Shown here piece by piece: positions 31,401-40,106 of a DNA stretch of 64,000 nt (positions are counted from its first letter, which is position 1; each line of letters opens with the position of its first letter). The notes below the pieces were generated by a model. That model ran no database searches, was not told the DNA's origin, and worked only from the letters and a program-made list of their open reading frames with translations. The stretch comes from Mesobacillus persicus (lineage in GTDB: Bacteria > Bacillota > Bacilli > Bacillales > Cytobacillaceae): the NCBI RefSeq assembly GCF_900109925.1, contig NZ_FOBW01000013.1:1-64000 (forward strand). Direction: 5' to 3'. A program made the position numbers and the translations under genes.

Positions 31401-32765
31401 ATGAATGAATTATTAGCTGATCGAATGCCGCCGCAAAATATTGAAGCGGAACAGGCCGTGTTAGGTGCTATTTTCCTAGAGCCTTCGTCTTTAACCGTTG
31501 CTTCTGAGCTCCTAATTCCTGATGACTTTTATCGGGCAGCACATCAGCAGATTTATAATGTCATTTTGAACCTTAACGATAAAGGGAAAGCAGTTGACCT
31601 TGTAACCGTTACAGAGGAACTGGCTGCGGCCAAGCTCCTTGAAGATACAGGTGGAGTTAGTTATTTGAGTGAACTAGCCGCGTCGGTACCAACTGCAGCC
31701 AATATTGAATATTATGCGAAAATTGTTGAAGAGAAGTCTTTGTTAAGAAGATTAATTCGAACGGCCACAACAATTGCTTCTGATGGCTACTCTAGAGAAG
31801 ATGAAGTAGAGTCACTTCTTAGTGAGGCTGAAAAAAGTATACTAGAGGTTGCACAGCGAAAGAATGCTGGGGCCTTTCATAATATAAAAGATGTACTAGT
31901 GCGCACATACGACAACATCGAGACAATCGCTAATCGTGTTGGTGATGTAACAGGTATTCCAACAGGATTTGCAGAGCTTGATAGAATGACAGCAGGATTC
32001 CAGCGGAATGATTTAATCATCGTAGGAGCACGTCCTTCTGTAGGTAAAACAGCATTTGCTCTTAACATTGCTCAAAATGTTGCCACTAAAGCTCAAGAGA
32101 ATGTGGCTATTTTCAGTCTCGAGATGGGTGCTGAGCAGCTAGTGATGCGTATGCTTTGTGCCGAGGGCAATATCAATGCTCAAAATTTAAGAACAGGTTC
32201 CTTAACAGATGAAGACTGGGGTAAGTTAACGATGGCAATGGGAAGCCTATCTAATTCTGGTATTTTCATAGATGATACTCCAGGGGTTAAAATCGGTGAA
32301 CTTCGCTCAAAATGCCGTCGCTTGAAACAGGAGCATGGATTAGGGATGATTCTAATTGACTATCTACAGCTTATTCTAGGGGATGGACGGTCTGGAGAGA
32401 ACCGACAACAAGAGGTTTCGGAAATTTCACGTTCCCTAAAGGCCCTAGCCAGAGAGCTACAGGTCCCGGTTATTGCTTTGTCTCAGCTATCCCGTGGTGT
32501 GGAACAACGTCAAGATAAGCGCCCAATGATGTCAGATATTCGTGAATCAGGAAGTATCGAGCAGGATGCCGATATTGTTGCCTTCCTATATCGTGATGAC
32601 TATTATGACAAGGAATCAGAAAACAAGGACATTATAGAAATTATTATCGCGAAGCAACGTAATGGCCCAGTAGGGACTGTTCAATTAGCTTTTGTTAAAG
32701 AATATAATAAATTCGTTAATTTGGAGACACGGTATGATTCGTCGGCCATTCCTCCAGGAGCTTAA
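31401..32765 (+). CDS. dnaC: Replicative DNA helicase (DnaB family; dnaC in B. subtilis)
   Basis: The hexameric helicase that unwinds DNA ahead of the fork. The 454-aa protein has the N-terminal domain (PPQNIEAEQAVLGAIFLEP), the RecA-like ATPase with Walker A ARPSVGKTAFAL (about residue 210), and Walker B LIDYLQLI followed by ALARELQVPVIALSQLSRGV. It ends NLETRYDSS. GGAGG precedes the ATG at 31401. It follows rplI after 190 bp, in which I see no clear signals. Confidence 0.98.
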   Translation: MNELLADRMPPQNIEAEQAVLGAIFLEPSSLTVASELLIPDDFYRAAHQQIYNVILNLNDKGKAVDLVTVTEELAAAKLLEDTGGVSYLSELAASVPTAANIEYYAKIVEEKSLLRRLIRTATTIASDGYSREDEVESLLSEAEKSILEVAQRKNAGAFHNIKDVLVRTYDNIETIANRVGDVTGIPTGFAELDRMTAGFQRNDLIIVGARPSVGKTAFALNIAQNVATKAQENVAIFSLEMGAEQLVMRMLCAEGNINAQNLRTGSLTDEDWGKLTMAMGSLSNSGIFIDDTPGVKIGELRSKCRRLKQEHGLGMILIDYLQLILGDGRSGENRQQEVSEISRSLKALARELQVPVIALSQLSRGVEQRQDKRPMMSDIRESGSIEQDADIVAFLYRDDYYDKESENKDIIEIIIAKQRNGPVGTVQLAFVKEYNKFVNLETRYDSSAIPPGA

Positions 32766-32827
32766 AAGATTAGCCTACTATAGGTTAATCTTTTTTTCTT
32801 TTCTTTAGCTCTGTTAAACAACAACCG

Positions 32828-32852
32828 GTTGATTAAGTGGAAATTAATTGAC
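32828..32852. repeat. Decayed short copy of family A repeat
   Basis: GTTGATTAAGTGGAAATTAATTGAC is reduced to the two ends. It is flanked by CTCTGTTAAAC on the left and GTTTACCACAG on the right, which resemble the outer inverted repeats near other copies. Confidence 0.5.
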
Positions 32853-32911
32853 ATGTTTACCACAGTCGCCTTTTTAGGCATAATAATCTTGAAAAGGTTA
32901 AGTGTGTGCAT

Positions 32912-32955
32912 TTTTACGAACGTAATATAAATTTATATATTTATTGTTCGTGTTT
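32912..32955. promoter_or_regulatory. PurR operator (two inverted PurBoxes) upstream of purA
   Basis: CGAAC (32917-32921, in TTTTTACGAACGTAAT) and GTTCG (32946-32950, in TATTGTTCGTGTTTT) form an inverted pair 24 bp apart, just upstream of the promoter. This fits the paired PurBox (consensus around CCGAAC) that PurR binds in front of B. subtilis purA. Confidence 0.7.
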
Positions 32956-32957
32956 TA

Positions 32958-32987
32958 TTGACACTATTTAGGTAAAACTGATAAAAT
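32958..32987 (+). promoter_or_regulatory. Promoter of purA
   Basis: Consensus -35 TTGACA (32958-32963) and -10 TAAAAT (32982-32987) with 18-bp spacing, about 60 bp before the start codon and directly after the PurBoxes. Confidence 0.75.
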
Positions 32988-33046
32988 TATCTTGTTTGAT
33001 TAGAAAAATTAACTTTTTACATAGAACATTTGGAGGTGCTTTCTGT

Positions 33047-34339
33047 ATGTCATCAGTTGTTGTAGTCGGAACGCAATGGGGAGACGAAGGAAAAGGAAAA
33101 ATCACCGATTTTTTATCTGAGAATGCTGAAGTCGTTGCTCGTTATCAAGGTGGCAATAATGCGGGCCATACGATTAAATTTAACGGTGAGACCTATAAGC
33201 TTCACCTCATTCCATCAGGAATTTTCTATCAAGATAAAATCTGTGTGATTGGGAACGGGATGGTCGTTGATCCGAAAGCGTTGGTACAAGAACTAGCTTA
33301 CCTCCACGACAAAGGTGTTGCGACAGATAATTTAAGAATTAGTAATCGTGCGCATGTCATCTTACCTTACCACTTGAAACAAGATGAAGTGGAAGAGGCA
33401 AGAAAAGGCGATAATAAAATAGGAACGACGAAAAAGGGGATTGGTCCCGCTTATATGGATAAGGCAGCACGTGTTGGCATAAGGATCGCTGACCTTCTTG
33501 ACCGTGAAGTATTTGAGGAGAAGCTAACTCGTAACCTTGAAGATAAAAATCGTTTATTTGAGCGCATGTATGAAACAGATGGATTTAAGATTGAAGATAT
33601 TCTTAATGAATATTATGAATACGGTCAACAAATTGCTCCACTTGTTTGTGATACATCAGTTGTTTTAAATGACGCTTTAGATGACGGGCGCCGCGTTCTA
33701 TTTGAAGGAGCTCAGGGAGTGATGCTTGATATTGATCAGGGTACTTATCCTTTTGTTACTTCTTCAAATCCAGTGGCTGGAGGAGTGACGATTGGTTCTG
33801 GCGTTGGGCCATCTAAAATCACTCATGTAGTCGGCGTGTGCAAAGCTTATACAACTAGAGTAGGGGATGGGCCATTTCCAACAGAACTAGATAATGAGAT
33901 TGGGCATCAAATTCGTGAAGTAGGTCGCGAATATGGTACGACAACAGGAAGGGCACGCCGTGTCGGCTGGTTTGATAGCGTAGTCGTTCGACATGCACGT
34001 CGTGTAAGTGGCCTCACAGATCTGTCGCTCAATTCAATTGATGTTCTAACAGGAATTGAGACTTTAAAGATTTGTGTTGCGTATCAGCATAAAGGAAAAG
34101 TTATAGATGAATTTCCAGCTAGCCTAAAGGTTTTAGCGGAATGTGAACCTGTTTATGAGGAACTACCAGGTTGGAAAGAAGATATCACTTCTTGTAAAAC
34201 TTTAGATGAGTTACCGGTGAATGCAAGGCATTATATTGAAAGAGTATCTCAATTGACTGGGATTCCATTATCAATCTTCTCTGTCGGCCCAGATCGAAAC
34301 CAAACCAATATCGTTCGTAGCCCATGGAGACAGAATTAA
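33047..34339 (+). CDS. purA: Adenylosuccinate synthetase
   Basis: PurA joins IMP and aspartate using GTP in AMP synthesis. I start at the ATG at 33047 (430 aa, [18 protein letters not shown]), with GGAGG 10 nt upstream; the open frame extends 17 codons further. It shows the GTP-binding GDEGKGK and the IMP-binding NNAGHT, and the later [13 protein letters not shown]. Monocistronic, with its own operator, promoter and terminator. Confidence 0.98.
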   Translation: MSSVVVVGTQWGDEGKGKITDFLSENAEVVARYQGGNNAGHTIKFNGETYKLHLIPSGIFYQDKICVIGNGMVVDPKALVQELAYLHDKGVATDNLRISNRAHVILPYHLKQDEVEEARKGDNKIGTTKKGIGPAYMDKAARVGIRIADLLDREVFEEKLTRNLEDKNRLFERMYETDGFKIEDILNEYYEYGQQIAPLVCDTSVVLNDALDDGRRVLFEGAQGVMLDIDQGTYPFVTSSNPVAGGVTIGSGVGPSKITHVVGVCKAYTTRVGDGPFPTELDNEIGHQIREVGREYGTTTGRARRVGWFDSVVVRHARRVSGLTDLSLNSIDVLTGIETLKICVAYQHKGKVIDEFPASLKVLAECEPVYEELPGWKEDITSCKTLDELPVNARHYIERVSQLTGIPLSIFSVGPDRNQTNIVRSPWRQN

Positions 34340-34352
34340 TAAGTAACTAACT

Positions 34353-34383
34353 AAAAACTCCCTTTTATGAGGGAGTTTTTGTT
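34353..34383 (+). terminator. Intrinsic terminator of purA
   Basis: AAACTCCC pairs with GGGAGTTT around an 8-nt loop, then TT-G-TTTT. The following stretch to 34616 contains no gene that I can see. Confidence 0.88.
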
Positions 34384-34616
34384 TTATTCAAATTGGGTGG
34401 GAAGCCGGAATATATGCACCATGAAACTGCTAGGAACAAAAAATATTAGGGTAAGATTGCAAAAGTTATGTTTCAAGAAAATAGTACAACAGATATTAAA
34501 ACCTTAATGATATAAATTTTTTAGAAATAACTCAAAAAAAGATATACAAACGTTTTTCCCTATGATAATATAAAAAAGTCGTTTGTGAGCGGTGAGAAAT
34601 TTGTCGAAACTTGTAA

Positions 34617-34814
34617 ATGTAGTACCTAACATAGCAAGAGCCATTAGCTCAGTTGGTAGAGCAAGTTTCTAACTTCATTGAAAAGCATCTAGGAAACTTG
34701 CGAGGAAGACCGTAAGGTGTTTCGAGCAGCGCAGATGCGCTACCTAGTAAGACTTTTACAGAGCACCATGTAGTACCTAACATAGCAAGAGCCATTAGCT
34801 CAGTTGGTAGAGCA
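34617..34814. repeat. 47-bp direct repeat spanning the tRNA-Lys 5' end
   Basis: The two copies are 34617-34663 and 34768-34814, offset by 151 bp. Each consists of 21 bp of upstream sequence (ATGTAGTACCTAACATAGCA) plus the tRNA start. The 104 bp between them contains no recognisable gene. Confidence 0.85.
34638..34663 (+). pseudogene. Truncated tRNA-Lys copy (first 26 nt)
   Basis: GAGCCATTAGCTCAGTTGGT and the next six bases equal the 5' end of the intact tRNA-Lys at 34789. The identity begins upstream: 34617-34663 equals 34768-34814 (47 bp). After base 34663 the sequence diverges completely, and there is no anticodon arm or T arm, so it cannot make a tRNA. Confidence 0.85.
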
Positions 34815-34864
34815 TCTGACTTTTAATCAGAGGGTCGAAGGTTCGAGTCCTTCATGGCTCACCA
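34789..34864 (+). tRNA. tRNA-Lys (UUU)
   Basis: A complete cloverleaf: acceptor GAGCCAT/ATGGCTC, D arm GCTC...GAGC, anticodon arm CTGACTTTTAATCAG with anticodon TTT, T loop GGTTCGAGTCC, and encoded CCA. Confidence 0.96.
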
Positions 34865-34894
34865 TTTCTTCACACTAGTATAATTTTTCATCAT

Positions 34895-34966
34895 GGCCCC
34901 TTGGTCAAGCGGTTAAGACACCGCCCTTTCACGGCGGTAACACGGGTTCGAATCCCGTAGGGGTCA
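34895..34966 (+). tRNA. tRNA-Glu (UUC)
   Basis: Acceptor GGCCCCT/AGGGGTC, anticodon arm CCGCC-CTTTCAC-GGCGG with anticodon TTC, and T loop GGTTCGAATCC. CCA is not encoded. Confidence 0.95.
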
Positions 34967-35156
34967 TTATACATAATTTACATAAAACGCATGGGTAAGA
35001 CTGTTTAGAACACTCAGTAGTTGAGTCGGTCGTGCACAACCGAATAAGCTACTTTGAAATACACCAGCGTACCAGCCAATCGCTGCATGAACATAACACT
35101 TAAGGCTGGGACGTAGGACTTAAAACAAGGATTAAGCGAAACTAAATACTATTTAT

Positions 35157-35229
35157 GGCTCAGTAGCTCAGTCGGTAGAGCAATGGACTGAAAATCCATG
35201 TGTCGGCGGTTCGATTCCGTCCTGAGCCA
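35157..35229 (+). tRNA. tRNA-Phe (GAA)
   Basis: Acceptor GGCTCAG/CTGAGCC, anticodon arm ATGGA-CTGAAAA-TCCAT with anticodon GAA, and T loop GGTTCGATTCC. CCA is not encoded. It lies 190 bp after tRNA-Glu; nothing recognisable is between them. Confidence 0.95.
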
Positions 35230-35237
35230 TCAAAAAA

Positions 35238-35271
35238 GGGAGCGTGTATACATTACACGTTCCTTTTTTTA
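35238..35271 (+). terminator. Terminator of the tRNA cluster
   Basis: GGAGCGTGTA pairs with TACACGTTCC (one G-T pair) around a 5-nt loop, followed by seven T residues. Confidence 0.88.
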
Positions 35272-35305
35272 TTTTTTATAAAGAGTAATGCTGTTTTTGC
35301 TAACC

Positions 35306-35433
35306 GTTGATTGAAGAGGAAGGCGCTTGACTCCTGCGGGAGCAGCGGGACAGGTGAGACCCCGCAGGAGTGCAGCGACGAGGAGGCTCACCGCACGCCC
35401 CGCGGAAAGCAAGCGCCTGGAGCGGAAATCAAC
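35306..35433. repeat. Inverted-end intergenic repeat (family A, 128-bp form)
   Basis: From GTTGATTGAAGAGGAAGGC to GCCTGGAGCGGAAATCAAC, with internal CTCCTGCGGGAGCAGCGGGA, GAGACCCCGCAGGAGTG and CCCGCGGAAAGC. It lacks the 70-bp block present at 12962 and 26127, so is likely the basic form. It is followed by CTAACAGAGCC, an outer flank shared with other copies. The rest of the gap to 35821 holds no gene that I can see. Confidence 0.88.
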
Positions 35434-35682
35434 ATACTTGTCTAACAGAGCCTTATTTTTAAATGACCTTATATTACAAAACTGTAACAAACAGCATAAT
35501 ATAATTATTCTCATTATATAAATGGTGGATATGGATAGAGAGAGGAGGTTACAGCAGATCGTAATATATGCGATTCCTTTATATTACTGGTTTTTTCGAC
35601 AATAAGAGGGTAATAAGACCCAGAGTCTTTCACAAAAAGATTACCAATTGATTTACAAATAATGTAGTAAAATGTCAGTTAT

Positions 35683-35699
35683 TATACATTTTTGTTACA
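35683..35699 (-). promoter_or_regulatory. Possible WalR box upstream of the M23 peptidase gene
   Basis: On the minus strand TGTAAC-N5-TGTATA fits the WalR consensus TGTWAH-N5-TGTWAH at 11 of 12 positions, about 125 bp before the gene. WalR controls many cell-wall hydrolases, which makes it plausible, but one AT-rich match is weak evidence. Confidence 0.35.
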
Positions 35700-35821
35700 T
35701 TATAAATTCAACTAATCTTTTTAAAACCAAATGTGGTAACCTATAGAAGGTTAATCTAAAAAATTATGATTCTATTGGTACTAGTCTTAGTTGTTTTTTT
35801 TTGTACCTGCAGGAGGATAAC

Positions 35822-37288
35822 ATGAGAAAGATGAGAAATATTTTGTCTGGTTTTACTACTAAACTTAAGCCGGCAATTAATAAATCAATCGTATCAGTAT
35901 TGACCGTTTCTGCGCTTACATTTGGAACGGGTCATTTAATAGCAGCTGCAAATTCACAGTTAACGACTTTCTACCATCTATACATACAAAATGAGTATAT
36001 TGGAAAAGTAAAGGATATTGCAGAAGTAGAATTGTTCCTTGAACAGAAGGTTGAGTCAATGGAAGATCAGTATCAAGGTGTTGAATTAGAATTAGGAGAG
36101 GATTTCTCCTATATCCCGGAACAAGCTTTTCAATCTAGCTATCAAGCAGACCTTGACAGAATACTAGATATCCTTGATACAAAAGTTAATCTTGTGGCAA
36201 ATGCTTACGCCCTAGTTATTGATGGTAATGAAGTTGCTTATGTTCCGGATGAAGAATCCGCAGCGAATGTGCTTAAGGAGCTAAAGCTAGATTATGTAAC
36301 GGAAGATCAGCTTGCTGAAGTAGATGCCAGACAAGATGATTCTAATCAATCTATACCACAAGTAACAGAAGATCAAACTTCTATTATAGTAGACGTTAAT
36401 TTATCAGAAGAAGTTTCAATAACTGAAGTAGAAATTAATCCAGAAGATATTTTATCTATTGAAGAAGCAGTTAAACTCTTCAAAAAGGGAACGTTAGAAG
36501 AGAAGAAGTATAAAGTCCAACCCGGGGATGTTCTTGGAACGATAGCAGACTCTCATGACTTACAGTTGGACCAGCTTATGTCATTAAATCCTGGTTTCAA
36601 TGAGAACACAGTCCTAAAGCCTGATATGGAGTTAAATGTTACATATCAGAAGCCATTGGCTGTAGTTCAAGTCGACAAACAAGGTTATCGAACAGAAGTA
36701 GTCCCATTCGATAGAGAAGTGATCTCTGATGACACAATGTTTAAAGGGGATACTAAAGTTAAGCAAGAAGGTAAACAAGGACTAAAAGGTGTAACCTATT
36801 CTGTAACTGAAGAAAATGGAGTTATTGTTGAACAGGAAACATTAGCAACAGAGGTCATTGAAGAGCCTGTTAAAGAAATCATCATCAAAGGTACTAAAGT
36901 TGTGCCGTCCCGTGGAACAGGTAGCTTCGTTTGGCCAACTAACGGAGGTTATGTTTCAAGCAATATGGGATATCGTTGGGGAAGAATGCATAAAGGCATG
37001 GATATAGCTAGGCCGAGTGAACCTACCATTAAAGCAGTAGACAATGGTGTAGTCGTGTCGGCTGGTTATGATAATGGTGGATATGGAAACAAGGTAGTGA
37101 TTGATCATCAAAATGGCTATCGCACAGTTTATGCACATCTTGCTTCCATTTCGGTAAGTCCTGGACAAACAGTACCTAGAGGATCGAAAATTGGTGTGAT
37201 GGGATCAACCGGTGACTCTACGGGTGTCCATCTTCATATCGAAGTATTAAGGAATGGACAACATATTGATCCAAGATCCGCATTTTAG
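35822..37288 (+). CDS. Secreted LysM-G5-M23 peptidoglycan metallopeptidase
   Basis: A 488-aa exported cell-wall hydrolase. A signal-like hydrophobic stretch is at about residues 23-45 (SIVSVLTVSALTFGTGHLI). A LysM domain (about 230-280, KYKVQPGDVLGTIADSHDL) binds peptidoglycan, a G5 domain follows (about 285-365), and the C-terminal M23 domain (370-488) has the zinc-ligand motifs HKGMDIA and HLHIEV, indicating endopeptidase activity on peptide cross-links. The ATG at 35822 has GGAGG 5 nt upstream. It lies directly before walR, which suggests a link to wall turnover. I do not recognise a B. subtilis gene name for it. Confidence 0.9.
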   Translation: MRKMRNILSGFTTKLKPAINKSIVSVLTVSALTFGTGHLIAAANSQLTTFYHLYIQNEYIGKVKDIAEVELFLEQKVESMEDQYQGVELELGEDFSYIPEQAFQSSYQADLDRILDILDTKVNLVANAYALVIDGNEVAYVPDEESAANVLKELKLDYVTEDQLAEVDARQDDSNQSIPQVTEDQTSIIVDVNLSEEVSITEVEINPEDILSIEEAVKLFKKGTLEEKKYKVQPGDVLGTIADSHDLQLDQLMSLNPGFNENTVLKPDMELNVTYQKPLAVVQVDKQGYRTEVVPFDREVISDDTMFKGDTKVKQEGKQGLKGVTYSVTEENGVIVEQETLATEVIEEPVKEIIIKGTKVVPSRGTGSFVWPTNGGYVSSNMGYRWGRMHKGMDIARPSEPTIKAVDNGVVVSAGYDNGGYGNKVVIDHQNGYRTVYAHLASISVSPGQTVPRGSKIGVMGSTGDSTGVHLHIEVLRNGQHIDPRSAF

Positions 37289-37303
37289 ATAATATCATAT
37301 AGG

Positions 37304-37336
37304 AAAAGTCTCTAGATATCACTAGAGGCTTTTTCA
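37304..37336 (+). terminator. Terminator after the M23 peptidase gene
   Basis: AGTCTCTAG pairs with CTAGAGGCT around ATATCA, followed by TTTTTC. Confidence 0.8.
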
Positions 37337-37551
37337 TTTTAAGGATTGATTATGTTCTAGCAATTGCTTAGATTTTTTAGGCTGATTGTTCTTAGAAATG
37401 TTTACATTCCCAAAGAAGATATCAAAGGTAGATAACAGAATAATTTTGTTTTTCCTTCTAATACAGTAAAATAGGTTAAATAGAACCTTTTTGAAAGATT
37501 AGGTAGAATGATTAAAACTAGAACATTTTACGGACGAAAAGGAGATTGATT

Positions 37552-38262
37552 ATGGAGAAAAAAATTCTCGTTGTTGATGATGAAAAGCCGATTGCGGATA
37601 TATTACAGTTTAACTTAAAAAAAGAGGGCTATGAAGTCCACTGTGCCTATGATGGAAACACTGCGGTTGAAATGGTAGATGAAATTCAACCTGACATTAT
37701 CTTATTAGATATCATGCTTCCTTTAAAAGATGGCATGGAAGTATGCCGGGAAATACGGAAGAAATATGATATGCCGATTATTATGTTGACTGCTAAAGAT
37801 TCTGAAATTGACAAGGTGCTTGGTTTAGAATTAGGAGCGGATGATTACGTAACAAAGCCATTTAGTACAAGAGAATTAATTGCCCGTGTAAAGGCCAATT
37901 TACGTCGGCATCAGAATAATGCATCACGGGTTGAAGAAGAAGAAGAGTCCAATGAAATATCAGTTGGTTCGTTAACAATCCATCCTGATGCTTATGTGGT
38001 GTCAAAGCGAGGCGCAACGATTGAACTGACTCATCGTGAATTTGAGTTGCTTCATTACCTAGCGAAACATATTGGACAAGTCATGACTAGAGAGCATTTA
38101 CTTCAGACGGTTTGGGGATATGACTACTATGGTGATGTAAGAACGGTAGATGTTACAGTTAGACGTCTTCGGGAAAAAATTGAAGATAACCCGAGTCACC
38201 CTACATGGATTGTCACTCGTAGGGGAGTCGGCTATTATTTAAGAAACTCTGAACAGGAGTAA
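37552..38262 (+). CDS. walR: Essential cell-wall response regulator WalR
   Basis: WalR (YycF) is the OmpR-family regulator of wall metabolism. I start at the ATG at 37552 (236 aa, [18 protein letters not shown]), preceded by GGAG 7 nt upstream. Receiver domain: Asp9/Asp10 and phospho-acceptor Asp53 in LLDIMLP, with TAKD and KPFSTRE. The winged-helix domain (about 132-232) contains [16 protein letters not shown] and [14 protein letters not shown]. The first gene of walR-walK-yycH-yycI-walJ-htrC. Confidence 0.98.
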   Translation: MEKKILVVDDEKPIADILQFNLKKEGYEVHCAYDGNTAVEMVDEIQPDIILLDIMLPLKDGMEVCREIRKKYDMPIIMLTAKDSEIDKVLGLELGADDYVTKPFSTRELIARVKANLRRHQNNASRVEEEEESNEISVGSLTIHPDAYVVSKRGATIELTHREFELLHYLAKHIGQVMTREHLLQTVWGYDYYGDVRTVDVTVRRLREKIEDNPSHPTWIVTRRGVGYYLRNSEQE

Positions 38263-38270
38263 TAGAGTAA

Positions 38271-40106
38271 ATGAAAAAGGTTGGTTTCTTTCGCTCTATT
38301 CACCTTAAGTTTGTCATTATTTATGTACTTCTGATTATGATTGCAATGCAAATTATTGGTGTTTACTTTGTGAAAACACTTGAAGATACCCTAATGACCA
38401 ATTTCCAAAATTCTCTCAAACAGCGAGTCAATATGCTCGTTTTTGATATTGAAGAAGAGATGGTCAAGGAACGTGGGAAAGAGGATGCTACTAGGGAAGA
38501 GGCAATTAGACAAGTATTACGTGAATATAAAACCACGGATATTTCTGAGATAAGGGTAATCGATGGGGGAAGCTTCAGAATCATCGGTACATCGGACCAG
38601 AGTAAACAAGGAATAGTTGGCCAAAGGACTCCTGAACTGAAAATTAAACGATCAATCGCTCTGGATCGGGATGAGGGGAGTATTCAGCTAGACACACAGA
38701 CAGGAAGTAAAGTCAGCAGAGTCTGGGTCCAGTCTACACCCATCCGGTCAAAGGGAGAGGTGATTGGGGCTGTTTATTTAGTCGCTAAGGTTGAAAATAT
38801 ATTTACCCAAATGAAAGATATTAATAAAATTCTCTTCACTGGAACGGCTATTGCTTTAATTTTCACCGCACTTCTTGGAATTCTACTGGCGAGAACCATT
38901 ACTAGACCGATAGCAGATATGAAAAAACAAGCGTTAGTAATGACTAGAGGGAATTTCTCTAGAAAGGTAAAAATTTACGATAACGATGAGATTGGTCAAC
39001 TCGCGATGACATTTAATGATCTAACGAAGAAGCTCCAAGAAGCAACGGCGACAACAGAAGGGGAAAAGCGGAAACTTAGCTCAGTCATTTCAAATATGAC
39101 TGACGGGGTAATTGCTACCGATCGTAAAGGGAGAATTATTTTAATCAATGAGCCGGCAGCAAAAATGCTTGATGTTTCACGTGAAACAGTGTTATCAAAT
39201 TCAATAGTTTCGGTTCTTGGAGTTGAGGACGACTATAGCTTTGATGACTTGTTGCTTGAGCAGGAATCAGTCATTCTGGACTTTAGCACAAAGAATAAAC
39301 GTTTAATATTAAGGGCTAATTTCTCTGTTATCCAAAAGGATAGTGGTTTTGTTAATGGCCTGATTACGGTATTACATGATATTACGGAACAGGAGAAAAT
39401 TGAAATGGAGCGGCGCGAGTTTGTTGCAAATGTTTCGCACGAGCTACGGACTCCATTAACAACCATGCGAAGCTATTTAGAAGCACTAGCTGATGGGGCA
39501 TGGCAGGATAAAGAAATTGCGCCGAACTTCTTACAAACGACTCGGACAGAAACAGAGAGAATGATTAGGCTAGTCAATGACTTGTTACAGCTTTCTAAAA
39601 TGGATCGAACGGACTACCGCCTTTCTAAGGAATGGATTGATTTCTCGATTTATTTTAACCGAATCATTGATCGGTTTGAATTCACAAAAAACCAGAATGT
39701 CACCTTTGAAAGGGAAATTCCTAGTAATTCTATTTTTGTTGAGATTGATGAAGATAAAACAACACAAGTGTTGGATAATATCATTTCAAACGCTATGAAA
39801 TACTCTCCAGAAGGTGGCCACATTACTTTTAAACTGAAGGAAGAGGATACGAAGATCGTTGTTAGTGTGTCGGATGAAGGTGTTGGAATCCCAAAAGACA
39901 ATGTGAAGAAAATCTTTGACCGCTTTTATCGAGTAGATAAAGCAAGAACACGTAAGCTTGGAGGTACAGGACTAGGGCTTGCCATTGCGAAGGAAATGGT
40001 TCAGGCGCATGGAGGAGACATTTGGGCAGAAAGTGTGGAAGGAAAGGGAACAACCATCTTTTTCACTCTTCCTTATGATCGAACGGCAGAGGATGAATGG
40101 TCATGA
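38271..40106 (+). CDS. walK: Sensor histidine kinase WalK
   Basis: WalK phosphorylates WalR. The 611-aa protein has a first transmembrane helix (about 12-30), an extracellular sensor domain, a second helix (about 185-206), HAMP (about 207-257), PAS (about 262-370), the phospho-acceptor His390 in NVSHELRTP, and an HATPase domain with DEGVGIPKD and GGTGLGLAIAKEM. A perfect parS lies inside the gene. It follows walR after 8 bp and overlaps yycH. Confidence 0.98.
   Translation: MKKVGFFRSIHLKFVIIYVLLIMIAMQIIGVYFVKTLEDTLMTNFQNSLKQRVNMLVFDIEEEMVKERGKEDATREEAIRQVLREYKTTDISEIRVIDGGSFRIIGTSDQSKQGIVGQRTPELKIKRSIALDRDEGSIQLDTQTGSKVSRVWVQSTPIRSKGEVIGAVYLVAKVENIFTQMKDINKILFTGTAIALIFTALLGILLARTITRPIADMKKQALVMTRGNFSRKVKIYDNDEIGQLAMTFNDLTKKLQEATATTEGEKRKLSSVISNMTDGVIATDRKGRIILINEPAAKMLDVSRETVLSNSIVSVLGVEDDYSFDDLLLEQESVILDFSTKNKRLILRANFSVIQKDSGFVNGLITVLHDITEQEKIEMERREFVANVSHELRTPLTTMRSYLEALADGAWQDKEIAPNFLQTTRTETERMIRLVNDLLQLSKMDRTDYRLSKEWIDFSIYFNRIIDRFEFTKNQNVTFEREIPSNSIFVEIDEDKTTQVLDNIISNAMKYSPEGGHITFKLKEEDTKIVVSVSDEGVGIPKDNVKKIFDRFYRVDKARTRKLGGTGLGLAIAKEMVQAHGGDIWAESVEGKGTTIFFTLPYDRTAEDEWS
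39173..39188. promoter_or_regulatory. Perfect parS site within walK
   Basis: TGTTTCACGTGAAACA equals the parS consensus at all 16 bases and is a complete palindrome. B. subtilis has a parS in its walK (yycG) as well, as far as I recall, so Spo0J loading here is likely. Confidence 0.93.
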
